Positions 54,048 through 63,823 of a stretch of 64,000 nt of DNA are shown here, piece by piece (positions within the stretch are counted from its first letter, which is position 1; every line of letters begins with the position of its first letter). The DNA is from Dyella solisilvae. Its GTDB lineage: Bacteria; Pseudomonadota; Gammaproteobacteria; Xanthomonadales; Rhodanobacteraceae. The stretch lies in NCBI RefSeq assembly GCF_003351225.1, contig NZ_QQSY01000001.1, forward strand, positions 872,124 through 936,123, given 5' to 3'. The position numbers were made by a program, and so were the translations under genes. The notes beneath the pieces are model-generated. The model was not told the DNA's origin, ran no database searches, and was given only the letters and a program-made list of their open reading frames with translations.

Positions 54048-55322
54048 TCAAACCCGGGATTCTAGCAGCCCCTCCGGCTGGCCGCCTGCCGCCGCGGCGC
54101 GCCGGCCAAAGCGCACCCCGTGCGCCTCGGGCCCCAGCCAGGCCAGCAGGGCCAGCAAAACGGCCACGGCGGCGATCCAGTCCGACATGGCGAACGCCAG
54201 GTCGCCTCCCCGCCAGCCGCCGATCCAGAGCTGGGCGTTGGCCGTGACCGCCGCCAGCAGGTTGCCGGTCTGATAGGCAAATCCCGGCAGGGTGCCACGC
54301 ACCTCGTCCGGCGACAGCTCGTTGAGGTGCGTGGGCACCACGCCCCAGGCGCCCTGCACCATCACCTGCACCATGAAGGCGCCCAGCGCCAGCACCGGCA
54401 AGGAGCCGCCGTAGGTCCACAACGGGATCACGGGGATGGCCAGCAGCGTGGCGAGGATGATGGCGCGGCGCCGCCCGATGCGCTCGGACAGGGCGCCGAA
54501 GAACAGCCCGCCCACCAGCGCCCCGAGGTTGAGCATGGCCACCAGCATGAAGGCCGCGCCGGAACCGGTGGCCAGGTGCAGGCTCTCCTCCTCGAACGTG
54601 TGGTACAGGTCCTGCGAGCCATGGCTGAACATGTTGAAGGCCATCATCAGCAGCATCAGGTAGATGGCCAGCTTCCAATGGCCACACATGGCCTCGCGCA
54701 GCCCCCTGCGCTTTCCCTCGGCGCGACTCTGCCGCCAGACCTCGGACTCGGGCACGCTGCGTCGGATGTACAGCACCAGCAGCGCCGGCGCCGCGCCCAC
54801 CACGAACAGGCCGCGCCAACCAATGTGGTCGACCAGCAGCCAGTTCACCAGGGCGCCGAGGAAGAAACCGCACGGGTAACCGCTCTGCAGCAGACCCGAG
54901 ACCGCGCCACGCGCGTTCGGCGGGATCGACTCCATGGCCAGCGAGGCGCCGATGCCCCACTCCCCGCCCATCGCCACGCCAAACAGGAAGCGAAACACCA
55001 GCAACATGGTGAGCGAAGTGGAAAACGCAGTGGCCAGCTCGAACAGCGAGAACAGCACGACGTCCAGCATGAGGATCGGCCGCCGGCCGTAGCGGTCAGC
55101 CAGCCGTCCGAACAACAGGGCGCCCAGCGGACGCGCCGCCAGCGTCAGGAACAGGCCAAAGGTGACTTGCGCCTTGTCGACCTGGAACTCCTTCGCCACG
55201 GCGACGAGCACGAAGGTCAGCAGGAAATAGTCGAAGGCGTCCAGCGTCCAGCCGAGGAAGCTGGCCAGCACCGTGTGGCGCTGGGTGGTGGTGAGTTCCT
55301 TCAGCGGCGCGAACGGCGACAT
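54048..55322 (-). CDS. MFS transporter, sialate/aromatic-acid proton symporter-like
   Basis: The 424-aa protein with twelve predicted membrane segments. It has GRLADRYGRRP between helices 2 and 3 (MFS motif A), and the second copy GALSERIGRRR after helix 8. The N-terminal LGWTLDAFDYFLL and the EWGIGASLAMES block are typical of NanT/ShiA-like members. Substrate is unknown. The start at 55322 is chosen by domain onset. Confidence 0.85.
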   Translation of the reverse strand: MSPFAPLKELTTTQRHTVLASFLGWTLDAFDYFLLTFVLVAVAKEFQVDKAQVTFGLFLTLAARPLGALLFGRLADRYGRRPILMLDVVLFSLFELATAFSTSLTMLLVFRFLFGVAMGGEWGIGASLAMESIPPNARGAVSGLLQSGYPCGFFLGALVNWLLVDHIGWRGLFVVGAAPALLVLYIRRSVPESEVWRQSRAEGKRRGLREAMCGHWKLAIYLMLLMMAFNMFSHGSQDLYHTFEEESLHLATGSGAAFMLVAMLNLGALVGGLFFGALSERIGRRRAIILATLLAIPVIPLWTYGGSLPVLALGAFMVQVMVQGAWGVVPTHLNELSPDEVRGTLPGFAYQTGNLLAAVTANAQLWIGGWRGGDLAFAMSDWIAAVAVLLALLAWLGPEAHGVRFGRRAAAAGGQPEGLLESRV

Positions 55323-55472
55323 CGACGACTCCAATCGGGATGGGCAACCGCCGGTGCGGCATAAGGTCGCCAAGCGAACCATCATGCACTGCGCAGTGCA
55401 AGAGCGGGCATCGTCGAAGGGTGGCTCCGGCGGCGTGCTTCTTCACGCCGTGCAGTCAATGAGTCGGCTGAC

Positions 55473-56138
55473 ATGTGCTCCATGGACGCCACCGTTCGCT
55501 ACCACATCGCCGACTCCTACGAGCACTGGTTCCAGCGCCGCTACGTCAACGGCAAGCTGGCGACCGATCCTGCCTACGCGGCGGTCGCCGCACTGGTCGC
55601 CGACCGGCCGCTGCCCCTGCTGGACATCGGCTGCGGCATCGGCCTGCTCGGCCAGTACCTGTATGCGCAAGGCGCGGTCAGCGGCTACCTCGGACTCGAC
55701 CATGACCTGCGCAAGATCGAGGCGGGCCGCCGCGCGCTGCGGCTGGCCGGCCTGGAGCGGCAGTTGCAACTGCGCCACGCCGACGGCGCCAACACGCAGC
55801 CGATGCGCGGCCACGTGGCGCTGCTGGACGTGCTGCACTATCTGCCCGCGGAGGGCCAGCGCGCGCTGTTGGCGAACGCGGTCGCCCACCTCGCGCCCGG
55901 CGGCCTCCTGATCATTCGAAACGTGCTGCGCGAACGCAGCTGGCGCTACCTTTTCACGCGTTTGTCGGAGTCCATCCTCAGCGCCAGCGGCTGGATGGGC
56001 GTGGGCGCGCAGCACTACCCGAGCGCCGACGAACTGCGCGCGCCGCTTGAGGCGGCTGGCCTCGTCGTCACGCTGCGACCCTTGCATGGCCGTACCCCGT
56101 TCGACAGCTACCTGATCGTGGCCGAAAGGCAGGACTGA
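55473..56138 (+). CDS. SAM-dependent methyltransferase (class I)
   Basis: The 221-aa protein has motif I LLDIGCGIGLLGQYL, an acidic residue after strand 2 (GLDHD), and motif post-I around ALLDVLHYLP. It resembles small UbiE/bacteriochlorophyll-type or lipid-related methyltransferases. Nothing nearby fixes the substrate. The ATG at 55482 is equally possible. Confidence 0.72.
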   Translation: MCSMDATVRYHIADSYEHWFQRRYVNGKLATDPAYAAVAALVADRPLPLLDIGCGIGLLGQYLYAQGAVSGYLGLDHDLRKIEAGRRALRLAGLERQLQLRHADGANTQPMRGHVALLDVLHYLPAEGQRALLANAVAHLAPGGLLIIRNVLRERSWRYLFTRLSESILSASGWMGVGAQHYPSADELRAPLEAAGLVVTLRPLHGRTPFDSYLIVAERQD

Positions 56139-56328
56139 GCCCGCGGACGCATGCACTTGAACGTGCTCATTCCGGGCTTTCCTCGCGCGTCTCACGACTC
56201 TTAAGGCAGCTCTCAGGCAGGAACCAGCGCCTTGCGCTATACTTAGCGGGCGACTTCATCGTCGCCCATCCCCCATTTGATGATTGCAACGCGGTTCGCA
56301 AGACGCTCCGAGTTGCGCTGGAGCTTCC

Positions 56329-57645
56329 ATGTCTTTCGAATCGCTGGGCCTTGCGCCTGCGTTGTTGCGTGCGCTTGCCGAACAAGGCTACGCCAATCCC
56401 ACCCCCATCCAGGCCGCCGCCATCCCGGTGGTGCTTGAAGGCGCCGACCTGCTGGCCGCCGCGCAAACCGGCACCGGCAAGACCGCGGCCTTCGCGCTGC
56501 CGCTGCTGCAGCACCTGTCCCAGGGCGCCCCTGCCACGACGCGCCGTCCGCGCGCCTTGGTGCTCACGCCCACCCGTGAACTCGCCGCCCAGGTGCACGA
56601 CAACCTGCGCGACTACGGCAAGCACCTGCGCATCAGCAGCACCACCATCTTCGGTGGCGTGAGCATGGGCCCCCAGATGCAGGCGCTGCGTCGCGGCGTG
56701 GACGTCGTGATCGCCACGCCGGGCCGCCTGATCGACCACATGCAGCAGCGCTCGCTGGACCTGTCCGGCATCGAGGTGCTGGTGCTGGACGAAGCCGACC
56801 GCATGCTCGACATGGGCTTCCTGCCCGCACTCAAGCGCATCCTTGCCGCCCTGCCGCGCCGTCGCCAGACGCTGCTGTTCTCGGCCACCTTCGCGCCGCC
56901 GATCAAGGCGCTGGCGATGCAGTTCATGCACGAGCCGCGCGAAGTGTCGGTGACGCCGCCGAATACCGTGGCCACCACCGTCACCCACCACGTGCACCCG
57001 GTCGATGCCGCCAACAAGCGTGAGCTGCTGCTGCACGTGCTGTCGCAGGACAGCCGTCGCCAGACGCTGGTGTTCAGCCGCACCAAGCACGGCGCCGACA
57101 AGCTGGTGCGCTACCTCGAAACCGCCGGCATGCGCGCCGCCGCCATCCACGGCAACAAGAGCCAGAACGCGCGCACGCGTGCACTGAGCGACTTCAAGAC
57201 CGGCCGCATCACCGTGCTGGTGGCCACCGACATCGCCGCGCGCGGCATCGACATCGACCAGCTGCCGATCGTGATCAACTTCGACCTGCCGATGGTGGCC
57301 GAGGACTACGTGCATCGCATCGGCCGCACCGGCCGCGCCGGCGCCGACGGCATGGCCGTGTCGCTGGTGAGCCACGACGAATCTGGCCTGCTGCGCGACA
57401 TCCGCAAGCTGCTCAAGCAGGACATCGCCGTCAGCGAAGTGCCTGGCTTCGAACCTTCGCATCCGCTGCGCACGGACGCCAATGCGCCGAAGCCGGTGCA
57501 GGGCCAGCGCCAGCCGCGCCAGGGTCGCCCGCAAGGCTCGCATCGCCCGCACAACACCGGTCACGGGCACACCGGCAGCGATCGCCCCGCCGAGGGCAAC
57601 CGCAAGCGTCAGCGCCGCCGTCGTCCCGCGGCCAGCAAGGCCTGA
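56329..57645 (+). CDS. rhlE: DEAD-box RNA helicase RhlE
   Basis: The 438-aa protein. Q motif with [10 protein letters not shown], Walker A AQTGTGKT, motif II DEAD, SAT in [14 protein letters not shown] and the [10 protein letters not shown] box VI are all intact. It ends with a basic Arg/Gln/His-rich tail typical of RhlE. A TATACT hexamer lies at 56238-56243 upstream. Related helicase gene at 60628. Confidence 0.93.
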   Translation: MSFESLGLAPALLRALAEQGYANPTPIQAAAIPVVLEGADLLAAAQTGTGKTAAFALPLLQHLSQGAPATTRRPRALVLTPTRELAAQVHDNLRDYGKHLRISSTTIFGGVSMGPQMQALRRGVDVVIATPGRLIDHMQQRSLDLSGIEVLVLDEADRMLDMGFLPALKRILAALPRRRQTLLFSATFAPPIKALAMQFMHEPREVSVTPPNTVATTVTHHVHPVDAANKRELLLHVLSQDSRRQTLVFSRTKHGADKLVRYLETAGMRAAAIHGNKSQNARTRALSDFKTGRITVLVATDIAARGIDIDQLPIVINFDLPMVAEDYVHRIGRTGRAGADGMAVSLVSHDESGLLRDIRKLLKQDIAVSEVPGFEPSHPLRTDANAPKPVQGQRQPRQGRPQGSHRPHNTGHGHTGSDRPAEGNRKRQRRRRPAASKA

Positions 57646-57657
57646 CGAACACGCCCT

Positions 57658-57684
57658 GGTCCCGCCTGCGCTAGCGGGCGGGAC
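57658..57684 (+). terminator. Hairpin downstream of rhlE
   Basis: Stem GGTCCCGCC / GGCGGGACC, 12 bp after the rhlE stop. There is no T tract, so termination efficiency is uncertain. Confidence 0.5.
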
Positions 57685-57792
57685 CAAGCTCCCTGGCGGG
57701 TGATGGGCACGCTCCAGTCCCTTCGTTAACGAGCCGCTCACCCGTCGCTGGCAAGATGGGTGGTACCGCTGCTGCGCCCAGGGAGAGTCGGA

Positions 57793-58272
57793 ATGAATCG
57801 CCCCAAGTCAGTGCCGCTCATGAGCGCCATGGCCCTGTTCGCCATCGTCGCCGTCGTCGCCAGCATTGCGATCCCCGCATGGCGCAACCACCGGATCGCT
57901 GACCGCCTGGATCAGGCGCTGCAAGCCGGCGAAGCCGCCAAGCTGGTCGTGATGGAAGCCGCCACCACCCGGGGCGGCCTGAACCGTATCAGGCCGGAAG
58001 ACCTCACGTTCAACGCCCAGTCGTCGCTCAACGACTATGTGTCGGGGGTGGATATCTCCGAAAGCGGGCGCATCACCATCGCCACCAAGAACACCGGCGC
58101 CAGCCCCGATCCCGTCTTCCTGCTCACACCGCTGGACATCGGTAATGGTGGCCATGACGCAGCCCTGAGCTGGAGTTGCGACCTGCTTGCTGGCGACCGC
58201 CAGTGGACGCCGCCGCGTTGCACCCGCCCTGACACTCCGGCGCCCGCCCCTGCGACGACCAGCACCCACTAA
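57793..58272 (+). CDS. Pilin-like protein without a prepilin peptidase site
   Basis: The 159-aa protein: N-terminal helix SAMALFAIVAVVASIAIPAW resembles the type IV pilin stalk, followed by RIADRLDQALQAGEAAK, and a C-terminal disulfide loop with Cys129 (LSWSCD) and Cys143 (PRC), as in PilA-type major pilins. The GFTLIE-type cleavage motif and Glu5 are missing; instead it starts MNRPKSVPLM. It is Pro/Thr-rich at the end. It may be a degenerate or non-processed pilin. Confidence 0.6.
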   Translation: MNRPKSVPLMSAMALFAIVAVVASIAIPAWRNHRIADRLDQALQAGEAAKLVVMEAATTRGGLNRIRPEDLTFNAQSSLNDYVSGVDISESGRITIATKNTGASPDPVFLLTPLDIGNGGHDAALSWSCDLLAGDRQWTPPRCTRPDTPAPAPATTSTH

Positions 58273-58312
58273 GTGATCCACGAAACGCGGACCAACCCAC
58301 GTACGTGTCCGG

Positions 58313-58864
58313 CTACGGTGTGCGGATGCGCGAAGTGAGGATGTGGTCCTCCCACACGCCGGCAATCTGCAGGTACTGCCTGGCATAGCCTTCACGCTCG
58401 AAGCCAAGGCGCTCGAGCAGGCGGCCGCTGCGTTCGTTGCGCGGCATGTAGTTGGCCATCACGCGGTGCAGGTCGAGCGAATGGAAGGCCCACGGCAGCG
58501 CCGCGCCCAGCACTTCCTGCATCAGCCCTTTGCCCTGCCATGTCGCTGCGACGCTGTAGCCGAGATGGCAAGCCTGGAAGGCGCCGCGCACCACGTTGGC
58601 GAAGGTGAGGCTGGCCAGCACTTCCTCGCCGGCCAGATCCAGCGCGAGGAAAGGATAGGAACGGTCCAGGCGAACCGCGTCACGCACCTCGATCAGTGTC
58701 TGCGTGCAGTGGTCCAGCGTGTAGTAGATCTCGTCGCGCAATGGCTCCCACGGCGCGAGGTGGGCGCGATTGCGCACGCGGTAACGCAGCAGGCGGGCGG
58801 CATCGCCCGCGTCCGCCAGGCGAATCGATGCCCGCCCGGTGGTGATGGGTTGCACGCGAATCAC
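58313..58864 (-). CDS. GNAT N-acetyltransferase, RimJ/RimL-like
   Basis: The 183-aa acetyltransferase from a GTG that overlaps the fghA stop by 4 bp. Acetyl-CoA site V/I-x-x-x-x-Q/R-G-x-G is seen in SVAATWQGKGLMQEVL, and NERSGRLLERLGFEREG is the RimJ/RimL N-S-R-L-EKLGF block. Targets may be ribosomal protein N-termini or small molecules. The upstream fghA suggests coupling only. Confidence 0.82.
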   Translation of the reverse strand: MIRVQPITTGRASIRLADAGDAARLLRYRVRNRAHLAPWEPLRDEIYYTLDHCTQTLIEVRDAVRLDRSYPFLALDLAGEEVLASLTFANVVRGAFQACHLGYSVAATWQGKGLMQEVLGAALPWAFHSLDLHRVMANYMPRNERSGRLLERLGFEREGYARQYLQIAGVWEDHILTSRIRTP

Positions 58865-59709
58865 AGGCGACCCAGCGCCTGCGCGTGATGCCGCAGATGA
58901 TCGTCGATGAAGCTGTTGATGAAGTAATAGCTGTGGTCGTAACCCGCATGACGACGCAGCAGCAGCGATTGCCCACCTTCCGCGCAAGCCTGGTCGAACA
59001 GTTCGGGCTTCAGCTGCGTGGCGAGAAATGTGTCTGACTCACCCTGGTCGATCAGAATCGTGCCGTCGAAGGTTCGCCGGCGCACCAGTTCACACGCGTC
59101 GTACTCCGCCCACGTCGCCTTGTCCTCGCCCAGGTAGCGCGGCAGGGCCTTCTGACCCCATGGCACGTGCGTGGGCGCCACGATCGGCGCGAAAGCGGAC
59201 ACCGATCGATACTGCCCCGGGTGTCGCAACGCGAGGGTCAGGGCGCCGTGCCCGCCCATCGAGTGGCCGGTGATGCCCGAGCGTTCGACATCAACGGGGA
59301 AATGCCGGCCCAACAGCGCCGGCAGCTCGCTCGCCACATAGCTGTGCATGCGGAAGCGCGATGACCACGGCGCCTCGGTGGCGTCCACGTAGAATCCGGC
59401 GCCCTCGCCGAATTCCCAGTCACCGGTGGCGCCATCAAAGCCGGTCTGGCGCGGGCTCGTATCGGGCATCACCAGGATGAGACCCAGCTCGGCCGCGAGG
59501 CGCTGGGCGCCGGCCTTGATGGTCGCCGTCTCCTCCGTGCAGGTGAGGCCCGCCAGGAAATACAGCACCGGGCACACCTCACGCGCGGCTTGCGGCGGCT
59601 GGTACAGCGCAAAGCGCATCGGTCCACCGCAGCTTTCCGACTCGTGCCGGTAGAAACCCTGCACGCCGCCGTGGCAACGCTGCTCGGTGATCGTCTCGAT
59701 CGCTGCCAT
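58861..59709 (-). CDS. fghA: S-formylglutathione hydrolase
   Basis: The 282-aa esterase-D family enzyme of the glutathione formaldehyde pathway. Nucleophile Ser150 in GHSMGGHG, with an Asp in DQGESDTF and His in GYDHSYYF. GGAG is 7 bases from the start. The usual partner class III alcohol dehydrogenase (adhC) is not in the window; it is followed by a GNAT gene with 4-bp overlap. Confidence 0.93.
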   Translation of the reverse strand: MAAIETITEQRCHGGVQGFYRHESESCGGPMRFALYQPPQAAREVCPVLYFLAGLTCTEETATIKAGAQRLAAELGLILVMPDTSPRQTGFDGATGDWEFGEGAGFYVDATEAPWSSRFRMHSYVASELPALLGRHFPVDVERSGITGHSMGGHGALTLALRHPGQYRSVSAFAPIVAPTHVPWGQKALPRYLGEDKATWAEYDACELVRRRTFDGTILIDQGESDTFLATQLKPELFDQACAEGGQSLLLRRHAGYDHSYYFINSFIDDHLRHHAQALGRL

Positions 59710-59759
59710 GCTTCTACTCCGTGTCATCCCGCCTGACGTCCATGATAGTCCGTCGCCGA

Positions 59760-60509
59760 TCAGCGCTCCTGATCGGTGGGTCGCATCAGCACTTCGTTGA
59801 TGTTGACGTGGGGCGGGCGCGATACGCAGAACACGATCGCGTCGGCGACGTCACGCCCCTGCAACTGGCGCATGCTGTCCGCCCAGGCGTTGAGGTTCGC
59901 CTTCACCTCGGCGTGACCGATGTGGTCGCGCAGTTCGGTCTCCACCACGCCCGGCTCGATCACGGTGACGCGGATGTTGTGCTGGTAAACCTCGCGGCGC
60001 AGCGCTTCGGAAAACGCTACCACGCCGAACTTCGTCGCCGAATAGGCCGCCGCATTGGGATTGGCCACGCGCCCCGCCGTCGACGAGATATTCACGACAT
60101 GGCCGTCGCGACGCGCGCGCATGCCTGGCAGCGCGGCCTGTGTGGAGGCGATCAGGCTCAACACGTTCAGCTCGAGCATGTGCCGCCAACGACCCAGGTC
60201 GGCTTGTTCCACCGGCTCGAGGTACATCACGCCGGCATTGTTCACCAGGATGTCCAGCCGTCCGTAGTGTGCTTCGGTCTCGGCCACAATGCGCTGCGCC
60301 TCGGCCTCCGACGCGAGGTCCGCCACCAGCACGGTCGGTTCGGCGCCGAGCGCCTCGAGCTTTTTCGCGAGCACCTCGAGTCGATCGCGCCGCCGCGCGG
60401 CGATGGCCACCTTGGCTCCTGCCTCGGCCAGGGCCAGCGCGGCAGCCTCGCCAATACCCGAAGAAGCGCCTGTAACCAGCGCGATACGACCATCGAGACG
60501 TGAAGACAT
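59760..60509 (-). CDS. Short-chain dehydrogenase (YdfG-like SDR)
   Basis: The 249-aa classical SDR with TGASSGIGEA, NNAGVMYL, Ser in NISSTAG and YSATKFGV catalytic Tyr-Lys. It differs from the atypical SDR at 42671 in having the full tetrad. The acidic/RR segment after strand 2 (ARRRDRL) suggests NADP. Substrate unknown. Confidence 0.88.
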   Translation of the reverse strand: MSSRLDGRIALVTGASSGIGEAAALALAEAGAKVAIAARRRDRLEVLAKKLEALGAEPTVLVADLASEAEAQRIVAETEAHYGRLDILVNNAGVMYLEPVEQADLGRWRHMLELNVLSLIASTQAALPGMRARRDGHVVNISSTAGRVANPNAAAYSATKFGVVAFSEALRREVYQHNIRVTVIEPGVVETELRDHIGHAEVKANLNAWADSMRQLQGRDVADAIVFCVSRPPHVNINEVLMRPTDQER

Positions 60510-60627
60510 GAATATTCCTCGGCAATGCCGCCGCTGGGCGGCAGAAAAAGCCCGGCTGAAGCGGGTGGGCCTGCTACAATAGGCCATTCTCCCGCATGCC
60601 GTCGTGCATGCCATGTCGAGGTTCCCC

Positions 60628-62487
60628 ATGTCCTCCCCGTCTTCCGATTCCCAGCCGGCAGCCGTCGGCTTTGCTGCGCTTGGCCTTCATCCGGAGCTGC
60701 TGCGCGCGCTGTCCGACGTCGGCTACGAGTCGCCCTCGCCGATCCAGGCCGCCACCATTCCGCCGCTGCTGGAAGGCCGCGACGTGCTCGGCCAGGCGCA
60801 GACCGGCACCGGCAAGACCGCCGCATTCGCACTGCCGATCCTCTCGCGCATCGATCTCAAGCCCGGCAAGCCGCAGGCGCTGATCCTCGCGCCGACACGC
60901 GAACTGGCCATCCAGGTGGCCGAAGCGTTCCAGCGCTACGCCACCTACATGCCCGGCCTGCAGGTGCTGCCGATCTATGGCGGCCAGAGCTACGGACCGC
61001 AGCTGCACTCGCTCAAGCGCGGCGTGCAGATCGTGGTGGGCACGCCCGGTCGCGTGATCGATCACCTAGATCGCGGCACGCTGGATCTGTCGGAACTGAA
61101 GTTCCTGGTGCTCGACGAAGCCGACGAAATGCTGCGCATGGGCTTCATCGACGACGTGGAGAAGGTGCTCGAGGCCACGCCTCCGACCCGCCAGGTCGCG
61201 CTGTTCTCCGCCACCATGCCGGCGCCGATCCGCAAGATCGCGCAGCGGCACCTGAAGGAGCCGGTGGAGGTGACCATCAAGGCCGCCACCACCACGGCTG
61301 CCAACATCCGCCAGCGCTACTGGTTCGTCAGCGGCATGCACAAGCTCGACGCGATGACGCGCATCCTCGAGGCGGAGCCGTTCGACGCGATGATCATCTT
61401 CGCGCGCACCAAGTCTGCCACCGAGGAACTGGCTGAAAAGTTGCAGGCGCGCGGACTGGCCGCGGCGGCGATCAACGGTGACATTGCACAGGCGCAGCGC
61501 GAACGCGTCATTCAGCAGCTCAAGGACGGCAAGCTGGACATCCTGGTGGCCACCGACGTGGCCGCGCGTGGCCTCGACGTGGAGCGCATCAGCCACGTCA
61601 TGAATTACGACATTCCCTACGACACGGAAAGCTATGTGCATCGCATCGGCCGCACCGGCCGCGCGGGCCGCACGGGCGATGCCATCCTGTTCGTCACGCC
61701 ACGTGAAAAGGGCATGCTGCGCGCGATCGAGCGCGCTACGCGCCAGCCAATCGAGGAAATGAAGCTGCCGACCGTCGAAGCGGTGAACGACGTTCGCATC
61801 GCCAAGTTCAAGCAGCGCATCAGCGACACGCTGGCCGTGGGCGAGCTGACCATGTTCCAGCAGCTGATCGAACAGTACGAGCAGGAACACAACATTCCGG
61901 CCGTTGAGATTGCCGCCGCGCTGGCGCGTATCGCGCAGGGCAATCAGCCCTTGCTGTTGACGCCGCCGCCGAAGCGCGAATTCGCACCGCGCGAGCACGC
62001 ACCTCGTGAGCACGCGGATGTTCGTCACGCTGCACGCGAGCACAAGCCGCGTGACCGCGACGGCGCACCGCGCGATTTCACGCCCCGACCGGTGCGTCCG
62101 CATCACACAGAGGAAGGCAAGCGCACCTACCGCGTCGAGGTGGGGCACGAGCACGGCGTGAAGCCCGGCAACATCATTGGCGCAATCGCAAATGAGGCAG
62201 GCCTGGAGAGCGGCTTCATCGGTCGCCTGAGCATTCGCGGCGAGTACAGCCTGATCGACCTTCCCGACGGAATGCCGAAGGAAGTCTTCGAGCACCTGAA
62301 GAAAGTGTGGGTGAGCCAGCAGCAGCTGCGCATCAAGGAATGGGATGGTGATGACAGCGGCGCCGGTGAGGAAGCACCGCGCCGTCCCGGCAGCGGTTAC
62401 CGTCCTGGCGGTTTCAAGAAGCCGCACGGCGGCAAGCCACGCCCGCAAGGCCACGGCGGCGGCAAGCCGCCGCGTCGCGGCAAGTAA
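60628..62487 (+). CDS. deaD: DEAD-box RNA helicase DeaD/CsdA
   Basis: The 619-aa protein. The helicase core (~22-380) has [12 protein letters not shown] (DEADEM), SAT and [14 protein letters not shown] linker with repeated REHAPREH-like units follows (~455-495), then the DbpA-type RNA-binding domain GNIIGAIANEAGLES (~515-590) and a Gly/Lys/Arg-rich tail. A GAGG six bases before ATG 60628 supports this start over 60613. A TACAAT hexamer is at 60575-60580. Confidence 0.94.
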   Translation: MSSPSSDSQPAAVGFAALGLHPELLRALSDVGYESPSPIQAATIPPLLEGRDVLGQAQTGTGKTAAFALPILSRIDLKPGKPQALILAPTRELAIQVAEAFQRYATYMPGLQVLPIYGGQSYGPQLHSLKRGVQIVVGTPGRVIDHLDRGTLDLSELKFLVLDEADEMLRMGFIDDVEKVLEATPPTRQVALFSATMPAPIRKIAQRHLKEPVEVTIKAATTTAANIRQRYWFVSGMHKLDAMTRILEAEPFDAMIIFARTKSATEELAEKLQARGLAAAAINGDIAQAQRERVIQQLKDGKLDILVATDVAARGLDVERISHVMNYDIPYDTESYVHRIGRTGRAGRTGDAILFVTPREKGMLRAIERATRQPIEEMKLPTVEAVNDVRIAKFKQRISDTLAVGELTMFQQLIEQYEQEHNIPAVEIAAALARIAQGNQPLLLTPPPKREFAPREHAPREHADVRHAAREHKPRDRDGAPRDFTPRPVRPHHTEEGKRTYRVEVGHEHGVKPGNIIGAIANEAGLESGFIGRLSIRGEYSLIDLPDGMPKEVFEHLKKVWVSQQQLRIKEWDGDDSGAGEEAPRRPGSGYRPGGFKKPHGGKPRPQGHGGGKPPRRGK

Positions 62488-62503
62488 CGTACCCGCGCGT
62501 CGC

Positions 62504-62550
62504 CGTCATTCCGGCGCACCCCCAAAAGGGGGCAAGGGCCGGAATGACGG
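62504..62550. repeat. REP-like hairpin after deaD
   Basis: CGTCATTCCGGC and GCCGGAATGACG are 12-bp complementary arms around a CCCCCAAAAGGGGG inner palindrome, following the deaD stop. ATTCC/GGAAT family member. Confidence 0.8.
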
Positions 62551-62685
62551 ATGGAAGGTTTCAGGTCGTTGGGCGCGCGGCGCGCCCCCTGATCGTTCTG
62601 TTGCGGTGACGGATCGTTCACCGCACGCGCGATGCAATTTTCGCGGCAGCCCCTACCCTATGGCGATATCCTCGAGATAGCCGCC

Positions 62686-63495
62686 ATGACCACCCTGCCG
62701 AGTCTTTACATCTCCCACGGATCGCCGATGACCGCGATCCAGCCGCGGCGCGTGGGCGAGCGTCTGGCCGAGCTGGCCAAGGAGCTGCCGCGTCCCAAGG
62801 CGATCGTGATCGCCTCGGCGCACTGGTTGGCGCGCCAGCCGCACGTCGGTGGCGCGGCGCGGCCTGAGACGATTCACGATTTCTACGGCTTTCCACGCGA
62901 GCTGTTCGAGATCCAGTACCCCGCGCACGGGGAACCGGCGCTGGCCGCACGCGTCACCGAACTGCTCGACCAGGCTGGCCTGCCGACCACGCTCGACCCG
63001 GGTCAGGGACTGGACCACGGCGCGTGGGTGCCACTGCGCCTGCTCTACCCCGAAGCCGACATACCGGTGGTGCCAATGTCGATCCAGCCGCAGCTGGGCC
63101 CATCGCACCAGTATGCGGTGGGACGCGCACTGGCGCCGTTGCGCGATGAGGGCGTGCTGGTGATCGGTTCCGGCAGCATCACCCACAATCTCCACGATTT
63201 CCGCGCGGGCTACAGCGAGGAGCGCGAAGCGCCCTACGTGCGTCCGTTCATCGAGTGGATCGAACGCAAGCTGGTCGACGGTGATGTGCCCGCCCTGCTC
63301 GACTACCGCCGACAGGCGCCGTTTGCCGAACGCGCCCACCCCACCGACGAGCACCTGCTGCCGCTCTACGTGGCGCTGGGCGCCGCAGGCGAGGATGCCC
63401 ACGCCAGCCGCATCGATGCAGGCATCGAACACGGCCTGCTGGCGATGGACATCTACCGCTTCGACGGTCGGCGGCCGGCGACTACTGCACGATAA
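62686..63495 (+). CDS. DODA-type extradiol ring-cleavage dioxygenase family protein
   Basis: The 269-aa protein of the LigB/YgiD family. Metal ligands expected in SHGSP (His), ASAHWLAR (His), and the later DHGAWVPL and SITHNLHDF blocks. In plants and bacteria relatives open catechol rings such as L-DOPA; the E. coli relative YgiD cleaves DOPA slowly. It overlaps the convergent cupredoxin by 14 bp. Confidence 0.85.
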   Translation: MTTLPSLYISHGSPMTAIQPRRVGERLAELAKELPRPKAIVIASAHWLARQPHVGGAARPETIHDFYGFPRELFEIQYPAHGEPALAARVTELLDQAGLPTTLDPGQGLDHGAWVPLRLLYPEADIPVVPMSIQPQLGPSHQYAVGRALAPLRDEGVLVIGSGSITHNLHDFRAGYSEEREAPYVRPFIEWIERKLVDGDVPALLDYRRQAPFAERAHPTDEHLLPLYVALGAAGEDAHASRIDAGIEHGLLAMDIYRFDGRRPATTAR

Positions 63496-63823
63496 TGGTG
63501 CCCACCATCATCGGATGGATTGAACAGTAGTACGCATACGTGCCCGGCTTGGCGAACGTCACCGCGTAGCTGTCGCCGGTATCCAGCGCCTGTGACGCCA
63601 CGAACTGGTTGCCGGTGCTGGTCACCCGATGCGGTTCGTCGTCCTTGTTGGTCCAGTTCACCCGCGTCCCCACCGGCACCGTGATGCTGTGTGGCGCGAA
63701 GGCGAAGTTGCGGATGTCCACCTGCATCACTTTCGCGGGCGGCGCATTCGCCTCGGCAGCGGAGGCGCCATTGACGGCGAAGCCGAGTAGCAACGCCACG
63801 CCCATGCTGGCCCACGCGCTCAT
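63482..63823 (-). CDS. Cupredoxin (plastocyanin/amicyanin-like)
   Basis: The 113-aa precursor with signal SMGVALLLGFAVNGASA. Cupredoxin fold with copper ligands His in DEPHRVTS and the Cys-x-x-His-x-x-Met loop YYCSIHPMM. Probable periplasmic electron carrier. Its start overlaps the stop of the upstream gene that runs off the window (63820), so the two are coupled and likely functionally linked. Confidence 0.88.
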   Translation of the reverse strand: MSAWASMGVALLLGFAVNGASAAEANAPPAKVMQVDIRNFAFAPHSITVPVGTRVNWTNKDDEPHRVTSTGNQFVASQALDTGDSYAVTFAKPGTYAYYCSIHPMMVGTIIVQ

